This document shows, in pieces, positions 19,048 through 29,996 of a stretch of DNA of 64,000 nt. Every line of letters starts with the position of its first letter. The first letter of the stretch is position 1. Below the pieces are notes generated by a model. The model searched no databases, was not told where the DNA came from, and saw nothing but the letters and a program-made list of their open reading frames with translations. This DNA is from Alteromonas profundi (GTDB lineage: Bacteria; Pseudomonadota; Gammaproteobacteria; Enterobacterales; Alteromonadaceae). The DNA is taken from assembly GCF_010500865.1 (NCBI RefSeq), contig NZ_JAAAWN010000023.1, forward strand, positions 1 through 64,000. Direction: 5' to 3'. Position numbers and translations under genes: made by a program.

Positions 19048-19067
19048 GTTCTGTCTCTGCGTTAATT

Positions 19068-19502
19068 TTACGATTTCGGTAAATTGATAGCTGCGGTTAG
19101 CGCCAATGAGTAGCCAATGGCTCCCATTCCTACTATGACGCCGGCTGCAACATCAGAAAAGTATGAGTGATGTCTAAAAGGCTCACGTGCGTGAACGTTA
19201 GACAGGTGCACTTCAATAAACGGAATATTGACACTTAACAATGCGTCGCGAAGCGCCACACTGGTGTGCGTGAAAGCAGCAGGATTAATAATGATGGCAT
19301 CAATGTTACCCATTGCGCTGTGAATACGATCGATAAGTGCACTTTCAGCGTTGGACTGAAAATGGCTTAATTGCACGTTACTTGAGGCTGCTTGCGCCTG
19401 CAAGTCATCTACGATGTCTTGCAAAGTTTGGGTGCCATACTTCTCGGGTTCACGTTGACCTAACATATTTAGGTTAGGGCCGTTTAATAACAAAATGTTC
19501 AT
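19068..19502 (-). CDS. aroQ: 3-dehydroquinate dehydratase, type II
   Basis: Third step of the shikimate pathway, dehydrating 3-dehydroquinate. The 144-residue length and the motifs [37 protein letters not shown] and [18 protein letters not shown] (active-site Tyr, Asn and His residues) are typical of the dodecameric type II enzyme. It is placed first in the accBC operon, a common arrangement in gammaproteobacteria. The 19503-19745 stretch upstream is gene-free and holds its promoter and a 12-bp direct repeat. Confidence 0.96.
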   Translation of the reverse strand: MNILLLNGPNLNMLGQREPEKYGTQTLQDIVDDLQAQAASSNVQLSHFQSNAESALIDRIHSAMGNIDAIIINPAAFTHTSVALRDALLSVNIPFIEVHLSNVHAREPFRHHSYFSDVAAGVIVGMGAIGYSLALTAAINLPKS

Positions 19503-19637
19503 TTAGTTTGCCGCTATCTTCGGGAAAAAGTCACTGTATTTGCCATTTCAACAAAATATGGTGGCAGTTGCACGAAAAAAAGCCAATTAATACGCTTATA
19601 AAGTCAATTGATCTGTGATTATAGTAGGAGTGAAAGA

Positions 19638-19681
19638 TTTCGCAGCAAAATACTGGTCTAATCAGGTGTTTTCGCAGCAAA
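19638..19681. repeat. 12-bp direct repeat upstream of aroQ-accBC
   Basis: TTTCGCAGCAAA occurs at 19638-19649 and again, exactly, at 19670-19681, with starts 32 bp apart (about three helical turns). It lies in the gene-free interval between the dsbD terminator and aroQ, roughly 135-180 bp before the aroQ start. Regular phasing suggests a two-site operator; no regulator is known to me for this sequence. Confidence 0.5.
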
Positions 19682-19745
19682 GTTTAAACGTAAGAGAGCG
19701 CTTTCATGGGGTGTGGTTATGCTTTGTATCAACATAACGCAAAGT

Positions 19746-19783
19746 ATAAGATGCCTCGCCCGCGGGGGCTAAAGGCATCTTAT
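19746..19783 (-). terminator. Terminator of dsbD
   Basis: ATAAGATGCC and GGCATCTTAT are perfectly complementary, with an inner GCCC/GGGC stem. It starts 22 bp after the dsbD stop. Confidence 0.75.
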
Positions 19784-19804
19784 TGCACTATGATTGCTTT
19801 ATGC

Positions 19805-21589
19805 TTAGCGGTTAAGTGCCTGCTCAACGTGACGGGCGAAAGCATCGGCGTGCATCATGCCGGTAACCCGGGCCTCGGTGAGTTCTTTACCTTGGGTATC
19901 AAAAAATAAGATAGTGGGCAGGCCCAACACGCGAAATGTCTCAAACACCTCTTGTTGCTGTTTAGTGCTTTCGGTAAGGTCCATCTGCATCCATACGGTG
20001 TTTGCTAATGCGGCTTTCACCTTAGGATCGGGAAAGGTGTACTTTTCAAATTCCTTGCACGCCACACACCAATCAGCATACAAATCTACCATGACGGTTT
20101 TACCTTGGGCATTTGCCTGGGCCACTTTATCCCGTAAATCTGCCAAATCTTGCGCCATTACAAATTCAGGGTGGCTTTGTTGCTTGCCCCACAGGCCTGA
20201 ATTAATACCGGCGTGGTAGGCAACGGACACACTACCCATAAAGCCCATGGCGACCAAAATGGCCCTTATCAGCTTCATCTTGGTTACGGCGGTATGGCGG
20301 TTGATAAACCAGTAATAACCAAACAAACCAAAGCCCCAAACTGCCCAGATAAAGTCGGAGAAGGGGCTGTTCCATAAGCGTTCGATAAAGACGATTGCAA
20401 CCGCTAGCATCATAAATCCAAAGGTTACTTTCACCACATTCATCCAATTGCCCGCTTTTGGCAGTAATTTACCCCCGGTAATACCGAATAAGATAAGGGG
20501 GATCCCCATGCCCAAGCTAAGCAGATAGAGCGAAATAAAGCCAACCGCCATGTCGCCCGTTTGCGCGATAAACAGCAAAATACCGGTAAGCGGTGCAGTA
20601 GTACAAGGGGATGCGATAAGGCCTGAAAGTACACCCATAATAAACACGCCGACAAAGCTGCCCGGTGTTTGGTTGTTACTTAAACGGGTTAATCGTTCTT
20701 GCCATGACGAAGGAAGTTGCAGTTCAAAACCACCGAATAACGCAACGGCCAATACAACAAACAAGGTGATAAATATACCTAGCACTACAGGGTGCTGAAG
20801 CAGCGCTTGAAATTGCCCCCCTGCAACGGCTACCACTAAGCCAAGTAGTGAATAGGTAATGGCCATACCCTGCACATAGACGAAAGTAAGCCAAAAGGCG
20901 TGTGAGGTACTTTTCGGTTTGCCCTGACCAATTACAATGCCAGAAACGATGGGGTACATAGGGAATACGCAGGGCGTAAACGCTAACCCTATGCCAAGCA
21001 CAAAAAATAACAACAAAGTGATGATAAGACTGTCTTGGCTGATAAGCTTGTTGGCCAATGTGTACTGCTGACTTTGTGGTAATTGCGCCATTGTGTTATC
21101 AGCGCTTGTTTCACCCGCGTTATTCAGGGCATTTAAGTACACAACCTTTACGGCGGGAGGGTAGCACAACCCGGCATCGGCGCAGCCTTGGTAACGTACT
21201 TTCACCACACCATCTTGCGCCACTTCCTCCAACGGTATTTGAATACTCAGCTGATTATAAAAAACGTCAGACTCACCATAGTATTCGTCTTCTATAATGA
21301 CGCTTTCAGGGTAGCTAGGCTCGCCAATAGTGGCCTGCTTCGCGACATAGGCAAATTGCTTCTTATATAAATAGTAGCCATCGGCGATATTAAAGGAGAG
21401 GGTGAGTTGGTCGCCTTTTTGGGTAAAGTCGAACATGAAGGCTTGGTCTACTTTCAGAAATTCCGGCCCCTCACCAAACATATTATCTAGCTCGCTTGGC
21501 ACCTGTGCGCGCGCTAACGACGTCATGCCTATAAACAACATCAGCATGCATGCAATGTAAACGTTGGCTAAAGAATTAGGTGTTCTCAT
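19805..21589 (-). CDS. dsbD: Thiol:disulfide interchange protein DsbD
   Basis: Moves electrons from cytoplasmic thioredoxin across the inner membrane to periplasmic DsbC/DsbG and cytochrome c maturation factors. All three modules are visible: a signal peptide and N-terminal immunoglobulin-like domain with the redox pair in YQGCADAGLCYPP (about residues 130-142), an eight-helix membrane core with Cys in FTPCVFPMYPI and IASPCTTAPLTG, and a C-terminal thioredoxin domain with DWCVACKEFEKY near residue 495. At 594 residues it is normal length. It lies next to cutA, a frequent pairing. Confidence 0.96.
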   Translation of the reverse strand: MRTPNSLANVYIACMLMLFIGMTSLARAQVPSELDNMFGEGPEFLKVDQAFMFDFTQKGDQLTLSFNIADGYYLYKKQFAYVAKQATIGEPSYPESVIIEDEYYGESDVFYNQLSIQIPLEEVAQDGVVKVRYQGCADAGLCYPPAVKVVYLNALNNAGETSADNTMAQLPQSQQYTLANKLISQDSLIITLLLFFVLGIGLAFTPCVFPMYPIVSGIVIGQGKPKSTSHAFWLTFVYVQGMAITYSLLGLVVAVAGGQFQALLQHPVVLGIFITLFVVLAVALFGGFELQLPSSWQERLTRLSNNQTPGSFVGVFIMGVLSGLIASPCTTAPLTGILLFIAQTGDMAVGFISLYLLSLGMGIPLILFGITGGKLLPKAGNWMNVVKVTFGFMMLAVAIVFIERLWNSPFSDFIWAVWGFGLFGYYWFINRHTAVTKMKLIRAILVAMGFMGSVSVAYHAGINSGLWGKQQSHPEFVMAQDLADLRDKVAQANAQGKTVMVDLYADWCVACKEFEKYTFPDPKVKAALANTVWMQMDLTESTKQQQEVFETFRVLGLPTILFFDTQGKELTEARVTGMMHADAFARHVEQALNR

Positions 21590-21631
21590 TATATTAACTA
21601 CTACTTATTTATCTATTGGCGGTGTCAATTA

Positions 21632-21949
21632 TTAGGCGTTGTTAACCACATCTAGCAACCAACTCCCGTATGCGGGGCTAGCGTGTGCTTCTAAAACTAC
21701 CCACTCAGGCACGTCATAAGGGTGGTGTTTGCACATTAACGCGTATGCCTCGTTTAACCGTTCATGGGTGGTTTTAATTATCAGTTGATGTTCGCTATCA
21801 GTTTCAACGCTACCTTGCCATTCATAAACAGACTGTACGTTAGCGACTATGTTCACACATGCCGCTTTTTTCTCTGCTATTAACGCTTGAGCTATATTCT
21901 TTGCTACTGCTTCATTAGGCGCGGTGCATAGTACAACACGTATCGACAT
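21632..21949 (-). CDS. cutA: Divalent-cation tolerance protein CutA
   Basis: A 105-residue trimeric PII-like protein. MSIRVVLCTAPNEAVAKNIAQALI, ACVNIV, VYEWQGSVETDSEHQLIIKT and HPYDVPEWVVL are family landmarks. CutA was named for copper tolerance in E. coli; its exact role is still uncertain. It lies 42 bp upstream of dsbD on the same strand and is divergent from fxsA. Confidence 0.95.
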   Translation of the reverse strand: MSIRVVLCTAPNEAVAKNIAQALIAEKKAACVNIVANVQSVYEWQGSVETDSEHQLIIKTTHERLNEAYALMCKHHPYDVPEWVVLEAHASPAYGSWLLDVVNNA

Positions 21950-22142
21950 AAGGGGTGCCTTTCCTATTGCTCTATTATTTTATTAAGACCCACACATTAC
22001 GGCTATTCTTTCACGAACCAAGCATAACATATCCACCATCGGTCGCTTTAGGTTGCTAATTAACCGAAAGCAGGGCACCTATTCTTGTTATTACGCTCAA
22101 AGCCCCTATAACTGTTTATGAAACGATTAAAGAGGAAGCATT

Positions 22143-22661
22143 TTGCGGGTTTTATTTTTACTATTTGCCATACTACCAATTATTGAAATAGCACTACTTA
22201 TTCATGTGGGCGACATTATTGGCGGTTGGAACACGGTTGCCTTAGTTATTTTATCGGCGTTTATTGGTGCTTATTTCGTCAAGCGCGAAGGCATAAATAC
22301 TTTACAAACCGCGCAAGCAAAGATGCAGCGAAACGAGCTTCCTGGCAAAGAGCTAGTAGATGGCTTAATGCTGGTAGTGGCGGGTGTGCTTTTGGTTACC
22401 CCGGGGTTTATCACTGATATTTTCGGTTTTCTGTTTGCTTTACCTGGTACTCGCCACGTGTTGGCCGCGCAGGTAAGCAAGCATATGAAAATGCGGGTAG
22501 TAACAGCAGGCAGTGCCGGCGGCTTTCATCAGCAGCACAATCCTTTTGAGCAAGCTAGTAATCCTTTTGAACAGCGTACTAAGCCGTCACAAGAAGAGGA
22601 TGTTATTGAAGGGGAGTACTCTGATAAAACCCAAAATGACACTGATAAACGGTTGAAATAG
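22143..22661 (+). CDS. fxsA: FxsA family membrane protein
   Basis: 172 residues with four hydrophobic segments (LLFAILPIIEIALLI, VALVILSAFIGAYFV, LMLVVAGVLLVTPGFITDIFGFLFALPG) and a polar tail, matching FxsA, an inner-membrane protein whose overproduction relieves phage T7 exclusion by F in E. coli. The start is an uncommon TTG preceded by GAGGAAG at the right distance. The C-terminal tail has a near-repeat (NPFEQASNPFEQ). It precedes groES, a conserved neighbourhood. Confidence 0.9.
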   Translation: MRVLFLLFAILPIIEIALLIHVGDIIGGWNTVALVILSAFIGAYFVKREGINTLQTAQAKMQRNELPGKELVDGLMLVVAGVLLVTPGFITDIFGFLFALPGTRHVLAAQVSKHMKMRVVTAGSAGGFHQQHNPFEQASNPFEQRTKPSQEEDVIEGEYSDKTQNDTDKRLK

Positions 22662-22700
22662 CATTAAATCAATTTTTTTACATTTTTTTATGTAAAAACC

Positions 22701-22730
22701 CTTGAAGTTGTCAGGTCACTCCCCCATTTA
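22701..22730 (+). promoter_or_regulatory. Sigma-32 heat-shock promoter for groESL
   Basis: CTTGAA at 22701-22706 matches the sigma-32 -35 element and CCCCATTTA at 22722-22730 the -10 element, with 15 bp between them, within the accepted range. No CIRCE inverted repeat is seen. It lies about 120 bp before groS. Confidence 0.82.
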
Positions 22731-22847
22731 TCCACGCAGATAACATTTAAACGCCCAGCAATGGGCAACCCAGGCACACGGTATTTAGATAACTGAATAC
22801 CGGTAATCACTTAACTTTGAATAGTGAAATTTTCAGGAGACTTGAAA

Positions 22848-23138
22848 ATGGCAATTCGTCCTTTACACGACCGCGTAATCATTAAACGCGCAGAGCAAGA
22901 AAGTAAATCTGCAGGCGGCATCGTTCTGACTGGTTCTGCAGCAGAAAAATCTACTCGCGGTGAAGTCATCGCAGTAGGTAACGGTCGTATTCTTGATAAC
23001 GGCGACGTAAAAGCGCTAGACGTTAAAGTTGGCGACACCGTTATTTTCAATGACGGTTACGGCGTTAAAACAGAAAAGCTGGATGGTGAAGAAGTTCTAA
23101 TCCTAAGCGAAAGCGACATTCTTGCGATTGTTGAGTAA
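22848..23138 (+). CDS. groS: Co-chaperonin GroES
   Basis: A 96-residue lid protein of the GroEL chamber. [31 protein letters not shown] (including the mobile loop that docks on GroEL) is diagnostic, as is [20 protein letters not shown] start at the ATG at 22848, preceded by CAGGAGACTTGAAA; the frame is open eight codons further upstream but without conservation. Confidence 0.98.
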   Translation: MAIRPLHDRVIIKRAEQESKSAGGIVLTGSAAEKSTRGEVIAVGNGRILDNGDVKALDVKVGDTVIFNDGYGVKTEKLDGEEVLILSESDILAIVE

Positions 23139-23175
23139 TAACAACTAACGTTTAACCGAATTAGAGAGGAATTGA

Positions 23176-24822
<1,647 letters not shown>

Positions 24823-24931
24823 TCAATTGCTGCCTCTAGCAGTCCTTTTAAATCAAGGGTTTATGTTCAATGTATACAGTTAAGTATACGCGAATGTAGA
24901 CAGTGATGTAGGACGAAAAGAAGCTTTAAGA

Positions 24932-24965
24932 AAGGCGTTGGGTTTAGACTCAGCGCCTTTTTTTT
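24932..24965 (+). terminator. Terminator of groESL
   Basis: AAGGCGTTG pairs with CAGCGCCTT (one G-U) and is followed by eight T residues. It lies about 110 bp past the groL stop; a smaller GTATAC hairpin (24873-24890) precedes it. Confidence 0.85.
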
Positions 24966-25002
24966 GGTTATTCGAACGTGTTAATCGGTGTGGCAATATC
25001 TA

Positions 25003-25299
25003 ATCAACTACATCTAATGTCATTACAATGCGCGGTTGATTAGTCGTCACAGGGGGAGAGCGATGCACTATCCCTGCATTCTCATTACCATGCTACAACT
25101 CGTCTTTTCAAATGGCAGCATCACCCGCAGCTAACGTTTGTATATTCTGCTCTGTACGGTATAAGCCAGGCTCACTATCGTTCACAATAACCGCTACGCG
25201 CTTTCAATCGCGGTTGTTGAGGATGTGGCTAAGAACGGTGGTTTTTCCTGCGCCTAGATAGCCAGTCAGAGCGGTAACGGAAAGTTTAGGGGGAGCCAT
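25003..25299 (-). pseudogene. Decayed CobW/COG0523-type GTPase remnant joined to a DUF1826-like tail
   Basis: Translation from an ATG at 25299 reads [20 protein letters not shown], then [11 protein letters not shown], a stop, and VAVIVNDSEPG. The GxxGxGKT Walker A loop and the following VIVND strand are typical of CobW-family metal-chaperone GTPases. After two more stops the same frame reads NAGIVHRSPPVTTNQPRIVMTLDVVD and ends. That tail resembles the C-terminal end of DUF1826 proteins, which often neighbour such GTPases in zinc-regulated clusters. Several hundred residues are missing. The GTPase identification is firm; the DUF1826 part is my recollection of the family and less certain. Confidence 0.65.
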
Positions 25300-25510
25300 A
25301 GGGAAAGGAAACTTGGGTTTACGCACGCGAAAACAAAATTAATATATGAATAAGTACTAAATTCACATTACTTACTTGCTTAAACCGGCTGTGCTGCTAA
25401 ATTGCTTTAGTAATAGCCAATTATTGTCCTATTTTTAGTCATTTCAATATATTTAGTTTCAGCTACTTATTACGATAAAAAAGTGCAGCAGCAAAAGAGC
25501 CCTATAAAAT

Positions 25511-27457
25511 ATGCTATCTACCAATAAAGGAATAAGAAAGGCGCTACCGATATTAACACTGACTTTCTTTCTGTTTGCTTTGTTACTGGTTTGGTGTTTT
25601 TTTACGCTTACTCACAGTAGCTATTTTCACCAGCTAAACATGCGTCACTTCAAATATACAACAGAATTGACCACGCTAATTTATGCCCCTAGCAATGAGA
25701 TTTCTCACTCGCAGCCTATTGATACACAGGCTTTGCGTCAAACGCTTATTAATCTGCGTCAACAGCCTCAAGACTGCCTGTCGATGGTAACCAAAACAGA
25801 TGCTTTTATCATGAAGATGATTGGCACCGATTCTATTATTTCAATTTGCGAGAGAGACGTGGCGACAGGGAACAAATCCTTAGCGTATTTGACCGATTTT
25901 GAACAAGGCAATATTAGTAGGGAAATGCTGCAACAGCAGTTGGTTAACGCGCTAAATGAATTTAGTGCTAATTCTAGTGAATTTGAGAAACCTGTAGCGC
26001 AAACAGTGCACTTTATTTCCACCGTTACCTTGTCGGTGATTATTCTTTCTTCTCTTGTTGTGTTGGCGTTTGCGTTGTTTATTTCTCGCGCAGTGGCATC
26101 GGGTCTTACCAATAGAGAGGAAGCGATGAAGGCGCTGGCCCATAGCGAAGCACGTAACAAACAGCTTGCCTATACAGACTTACTTACTGGGTTGCCAAAC
26201 AGAAACTTACTCGATCATACCATTGATACGGCGATTAAAAGTGCTGAGCGCAATGATTTACAGTTTGCAGTAATGTTTGTAGACCTTGATAGGTTCAAAG
26301 ATGTTAATGATACGCTAGGACATACTATTGGTGACAAGTTACTGGTCATTATGGCGAAGCGGATTGCAGACGCGGTTCGTTCTACCGACCATGTAGTGCG
26401 CTTTGGTGGAGATGAGTTTGTGGCAGTCACTGATGGTTTCGAGTCTGTTGAAACTATCGACTATATTGCGCATAAAATTATTGATGCCATAAAGCAACCC
26501 GTGAAGCTTACAGATAGTGGCAACGATTCTTATATAACCGCGAGTATAGGGGTAGCGTGTTACCCTCAAAACGGGTTAAACGCCACGCTTTTGCTTAAGC
26601 ACGCAGACACTGCCATGTACCAAGCAAAACGGGCGGGCAAAAACCGATACAAAGCGTTTGATAGGTTATCTGCGCTCAAGCAAAATAGAAAATTGAAGCT
26701 GGTAGATCAACTTCATCATGCTATAAGCAATAACGAGCTCAGTGTGGTTTATCAGCCTATTGTGCGCCTGGCCGATGGTATGACCGTAGGTAGCGAAGCC
26801 TTATTACGTTGGACAAACAGTGACAATGAAGCTATTTCGCCGGCCGAGTTTATTCCTATAGCTGAGCACTCTGGCCAAATACTTGATATAGGTTACTGGG
26901 TATTAGAACAAGCGTGCATGCAATGTAAAAAATGGCATAACGAAGGTGCGCCTCATCACGCCATGGCCATTAACGTTTCCTCACATCAATTGAAAGACCC
27001 ACATTTTACCCGACGTTTGGCGAGTATTTTGACAGAGCTATCTTTGCCGGCGAGTTTTATTCACTTGGAAGTTACGGAAAATAGTGCCATTACCGAAGAT
27101 CAAGCGAGCGTTGCTACCTTGCATCACCTGGCGGGGCTGGGCACCAAACTGTTGCTGGATGATTTTGGTACCGGCTATTCGTGTTTAAGCTACCTTAAAG
27201 ATTTACCGTTCCACATACTTAAAATAGATAAAAGCTTTATGCCCGCCGATAACACTATAGCCTCAACCATTATTGCTATGGGGCATGAAATGAATAGGCC
27301 GATTGTGGCAGAGGGCATTGAAACAATGCCCTGTTACGCTCACTTAAAGGCCTTAAATTGTCAGTATGGGCAAGGTTTTTTGTTCCAAAAGCCGGTTCCA
27401 CCACACCAATTTGATACTTCCAAACGTTACGCGTGTATTACTTCAGTGCTGGCGTAA
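25511..27457 (+). CDS. Membrane GGDEF-EAL protein (cyclic di-GMP turnover)
   Basis: 648 residues. Two transmembrane helices (about residues 12-33 and 170-195) enclose a periplasmic sensor region of unknown type. A GGDEF domain follows with an intact RFGGDEF active site and an RSTD inhibitory site five residues upstream. The EAL domain has the EALLRW signature, NVS, LEVTEN, LLDDFGTGYS, LKIDKSF and VAEGIE, so all metal- and substrate-binding residues are present. Both synthesis and breakdown of c-di-GMP are therefore possible; which dominates cannot be told from sequence. Confidence 0.93.
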   Translation: MLSTNKGIRKALPILTLTFFLFALLLVWCFFTLTHSSYFHQLNMRHFKYTTELTTLIYAPSNEISHSQPIDTQALRQTLINLRQQPQDCLSMVTKTDAFIMKMIGTDSIISICERDVATGNKSLAYLTDFEQGNISREMLQQQLVNALNEFSANSSEFEKPVAQTVHFISTVTLSVIILSSLVVLAFALFISRAVASGLTNREEAMKALAHSEARNKQLAYTDLLTGLPNRNLLDHTIDTAIKSAERNDLQFAVMFVDLDRFKDVNDTLGHTIGDKLLVIMAKRIADAVRSTDHVVRFGGDEFVAVTDGFESVETIDYIAHKIIDAIKQPVKLTDSGNDSYITASIGVACYPQNGLNATLLLKHADTAMYQAKRAGKNRYKAFDRLSALKQNRKLKLVDQLHHAISNNELSVVYQPIVRLADGMTVGSEALLRWTNSDNEAISPAEFIPIAEHSGQILDIGYWVLEQACMQCKKWHNEGAPHHAMAINVSSHQLKDPHFTRRLASILTELSLPASFIHLEVTENSAITEDQASVATLHHLAGLGTKLLLDDFGTGYSCLSYLKDLPFHILKIDKSFMPADNTIASTIIAMGHEMNRPIVAEGIETMPCYAHLKALNCQYGQGFLFQKPVPPHQFDTSKRYACITSVLA

Positions 27458-27611
27458 TGGATAACCCTATAGGTAAAAAAGAGCATAGGTCTAACGGGTA
27501 TATGCATCGATGAAAAAACCCTAAATATTCGCAAATTCGTCGCTGACGAGGAAGCTAGGTATTCGCCTTGTACGTTAAAAGCGCCTTGTGGCTGCATTGC
27601 TATTGTAGGTG

Positions 27612-27893
27612 TTACTCCGAACGGTTAAACATCCCAGAGCCAAAGCCGAAACCGCCTACACCTAATACAAAACCGAAGTCGTACCATCCGCCGTTATTGT
27701 AAATAGCGTAAATAGCCACATCGTCAAAAATGAGTGAACCTAGCCACGAAAAAATAATAATAAGGCCGTGCCATAACCCATGAAAAAAGCCTACTTTTTC
27801 GGCAGTTTGTGCCTGCGCAAAGGTCATTTGATCAGCGCACCCTGTCAGTACTAGTAGTAGTAAGGTTATCAATACCAGTTTCTGGTTTTGCAT
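27612..27893 (-). CDS. Small lipoprotein of unknown function
   Basis: 93 residues. The N-terminus is a lipoprotein signal (LLLLVLTGCADQM, lipid-attached Cys at about residue 19). After FHGLWHGLIIIFSWLGSLIF come an aromatic segment (AIYNNGGWYDFGFVLG) and a Gly/Phe-rich end. The sequence GFFHGLWHG is reminiscent of small conserved lipoproteins in marine gammaproteobacteria, but I cannot name a function. It lies 31 bp downstream of the amidohydrolase gene on the same strand. Confidence 0.75.
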   Translation of the reverse strand: MQNQKLVLITLLLLVLTGCADQMTFAQAQTAEKVGFFHGLWHGLIIIFSWLGSLIFDDVAIYAIYNNGGWYDFGFVLGVGGFGFGSGMFNRSE

Positions 27894-27923
27894 ACTTATC
27901 CTCCTTTATAGGTTGTCTCATTT

Positions 27924-29996
27924 TTACTGTTGATTAAGGTCTGGCATAGAGATGCTTGGAACAGGCGTAAATGGTGCAATGCCAAAGTCGGGATACACTT
28001 CAGTGGGGAAGAAGAACTTTCCTTGAGTGGCCACCATCGCAATGGTCTTTATGGCTTTTAAATCAGAGGTAGGATCGCCAGGTACTAAGAAGAAGTCGGC
28101 TTTTTTACCCACCTGAATTACCCCACGATCGTCATGACCGAGGTACTGCGACATATCATAAGAGGCACGTTTTAATACTTCTGCTGGGGTCATACCTATT
28201 TGCTCAAATAGCTCTAGTTCGCGATGAAGATAAAAAGCGCCGCCCATATCGGTGCCAGGAACCAGCAAAATTCCCTTCTGGTGCATTAATGACAAGGTAG
28301 CCATAATTTTTTGAAAGGCCGCTCGATAGGCTCTGTCTTCTGCGTCATCAGCTACATTTAGCATGGCTGATTTCGCGTTTCTCTGAACGCTTATAGGCAT
28401 ATGATCGATATAGTCGGTAACGGCTTTATTGGTAATACCGTTGCGCCCCGTCATTGCGTATTCGTGAATAACCACAGTAGGGTCGTGAGCAATATTATTT
28501 TCAACCATTAGCGCTAAAGTGTGTTCTACCTTGTCACTGGTTAGGTCCAAATCGGTAAAGCGTTTCATCCCGGTTATTCTAAATAACGTACGGGTATCTT
28601 CTTCAGGCGCTAATACCCAGCCCAGCATTATTTGGTTGATATGGGTTAGCTCGTCATACCCTGCTTCTATCATTTGATCAGCGCGATAAAACGCAGGCAC
28701 ATGACCTGCCACACGTAAGCCTAGTTTATGTGCTTGAGCAACAATATCTGTAACCCATTCGCCATTCATCGAATTATATATTTTAATTTGCCAGTAGCCT
28801 TTTTTCGCGTAGTCTCGAACTAATGCTAGCGCTTCATCTTTCGTAGTGGCTAGCTCTCCCGTGGCAGCGCTGTATTCACTTTTTCCTTCGATAAAGCCAC
28901 TTTTGGTAATGGTAGGCCCAATAAGTACACCCCGTTCTATTTTGTCTATAAGTGCGCTTAGCACATCATCTTCATTTCCCATATCACGTACACCGGTAAC
29001 GCCTGCCATAACATTCAGTAGTGCTTGGTTGTCGCCCATATGCCCATGCATATCGTATAAGCCTGCAACCAAGGTTCCGCCGTTACCGTTAATAACAACT
29101 TCATTGCTGCTTGTGGTCGTTTGCACAGGCTCGATGGCAGTGATGGTATTGTCGTTAACCACCACAGAGCGGGGAGGGGTTAGGCCTAAAGTGGTTGGGT
29201 CGAAAATACGCACATTATTAATGCGTACCGGATAATCATATTGGTGAGTTACGTTAGCTGCGATGTTTTCATATCGTTCGCTATTTAAGGTGGCCGCGAG
29301 CTCGCGTAAACGCTTATCTTCATGGGCTAGGTTGGTTGGCAATACCGCAAAGCGAGGGGACACTACCCCTAAGAATGCCTTTTTGTTGTCCATCAACACA
29401 TAGGTGGGGTTTAGGTCAATTCCGCCTACGGCATAGAGGGTAGCGTCAATCTTTTTGCTGCTATCCTCGCTTAATTGTAACTGGCGTTTAGCGGTTACGG
29501 TTACTTGCCCGGCAGGTAACGCGGGATAAGATTCGCCGCCTGCATCCAATACGGTTTTAGCATAAACGTAATAAGCATAGGGGCTAGGATCCTGCGCAAT
29601 ATATAAAGAGGGGGTACTTACGCTTTCTTCTCCGCTCCCAGCCGCTGATTGCCAGCTTGCTTTACCATCGACAATTTCAAACCTTTCATTTACTTCATTT
29701 CCGAAGGTAGTTTTGCCCGTAATGGTCCAGCTTATAGGTACGCCCGACTCAGCCATAAGTAATGTTTCATTACTACTTGCTCCTCGCCCATTATTGCTAA
29801 AGCCGAATTCAATAAGGGTTTTAGTGCCATAGTCTGTAAGGGTTAAATCGCCTACGTCGGTGCCACCAAACATAACGTCGTAGGATGCCGTTGTAGTGGT
29901 ATTCTCTACGCCGCCAGTGGTGTCAGACTGAGGGGAAGATTTTTCGCTACAGGCTGTTAATAGCGCTAGTATGGCCACGGTGAATATTAAACGCAT
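27924..29996 (-). CDS. Amidohydrolase-family lipoprotein
   Basis: 690 residues with a lipoprotein signal (ALLTACSEKSS, Cys at about residue 16). The C-terminal two thirds are an amidohydrolase TIM barrel: GLYDMHGHMGDNQ near residue 315 (the HxH metal motif), GYWQIKIYNS near 405 (Lys), AGHVPAFY and DELTHINQ (His residues), and PGTDMGGAF near 585 (Asp). All metal ligands of the superfamily appear present. The first 250 residues form an extra domain I cannot assign. Related proteins are annotated as dipeptidases or imidazolonepropionase-like enzymes; the substrate is unknown. Confidence 0.87.
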   Translation of the reverse strand: MRLIFTVAILALLTACSEKSSPQSDTTGGVENTTTTASYDVMFGGTDVGDLTLTDYGTKTLIEFGFSNNGRGASSNETLLMAESGVPISWTITGKTTFGNEVNERFEIVDGKASWQSAAGSGEESVSTPSLYIAQDPSPYAYYVYAKTVLDAGGESYPALPAGQVTVTAKRQLQLSEDSSKKIDATLYAVGGIDLNPTYVLMDNKKAFLGVVSPRFAVLPTNLAHEDKRLRELAATLNSERYENIAANVTHQYDYPVRINNVRIFDPTTLGLTPPRSVVVNDNTITAIEPVQTTTSSNEVVINGNGGTLVAGLYDMHGHMGDNQALLNVMAGVTGVRDMGNEDDVLSALIDKIERGVLIGPTITKSGFIEGKSEYSAATGELATTKDEALALVRDYAKKGYWQIKIYNSMNGEWVTDIVAQAHKLGLRVAGHVPAFYRADQMIEAGYDELTHINQIMLGWVLAPEEDTRTLFRITGMKRFTDLDLTSDKVEHTLALMVENNIAHDPTVVIHEYAMTGRNGITNKAVTDYIDHMPISVQRNAKSAMLNVADDAEDRAYRAAFQKIMATLSLMHQKGILLVPGTDMGGAFYLHRELELFEQIGMTPAEVLKRASYDMSQYLGHDDRGVIQVGKKADFFLVPGDPTSDLKAIKTIAMVATQGKFFFPTEVYPDFGIAPFTPVPSISMPDLNQQ

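Noticed and set aside
19706-19909. 67-codon plus-strand frame at the dsbD end
   Set aside because: Covers the dsbD terminator hairpin and runs antisense into dsbD.
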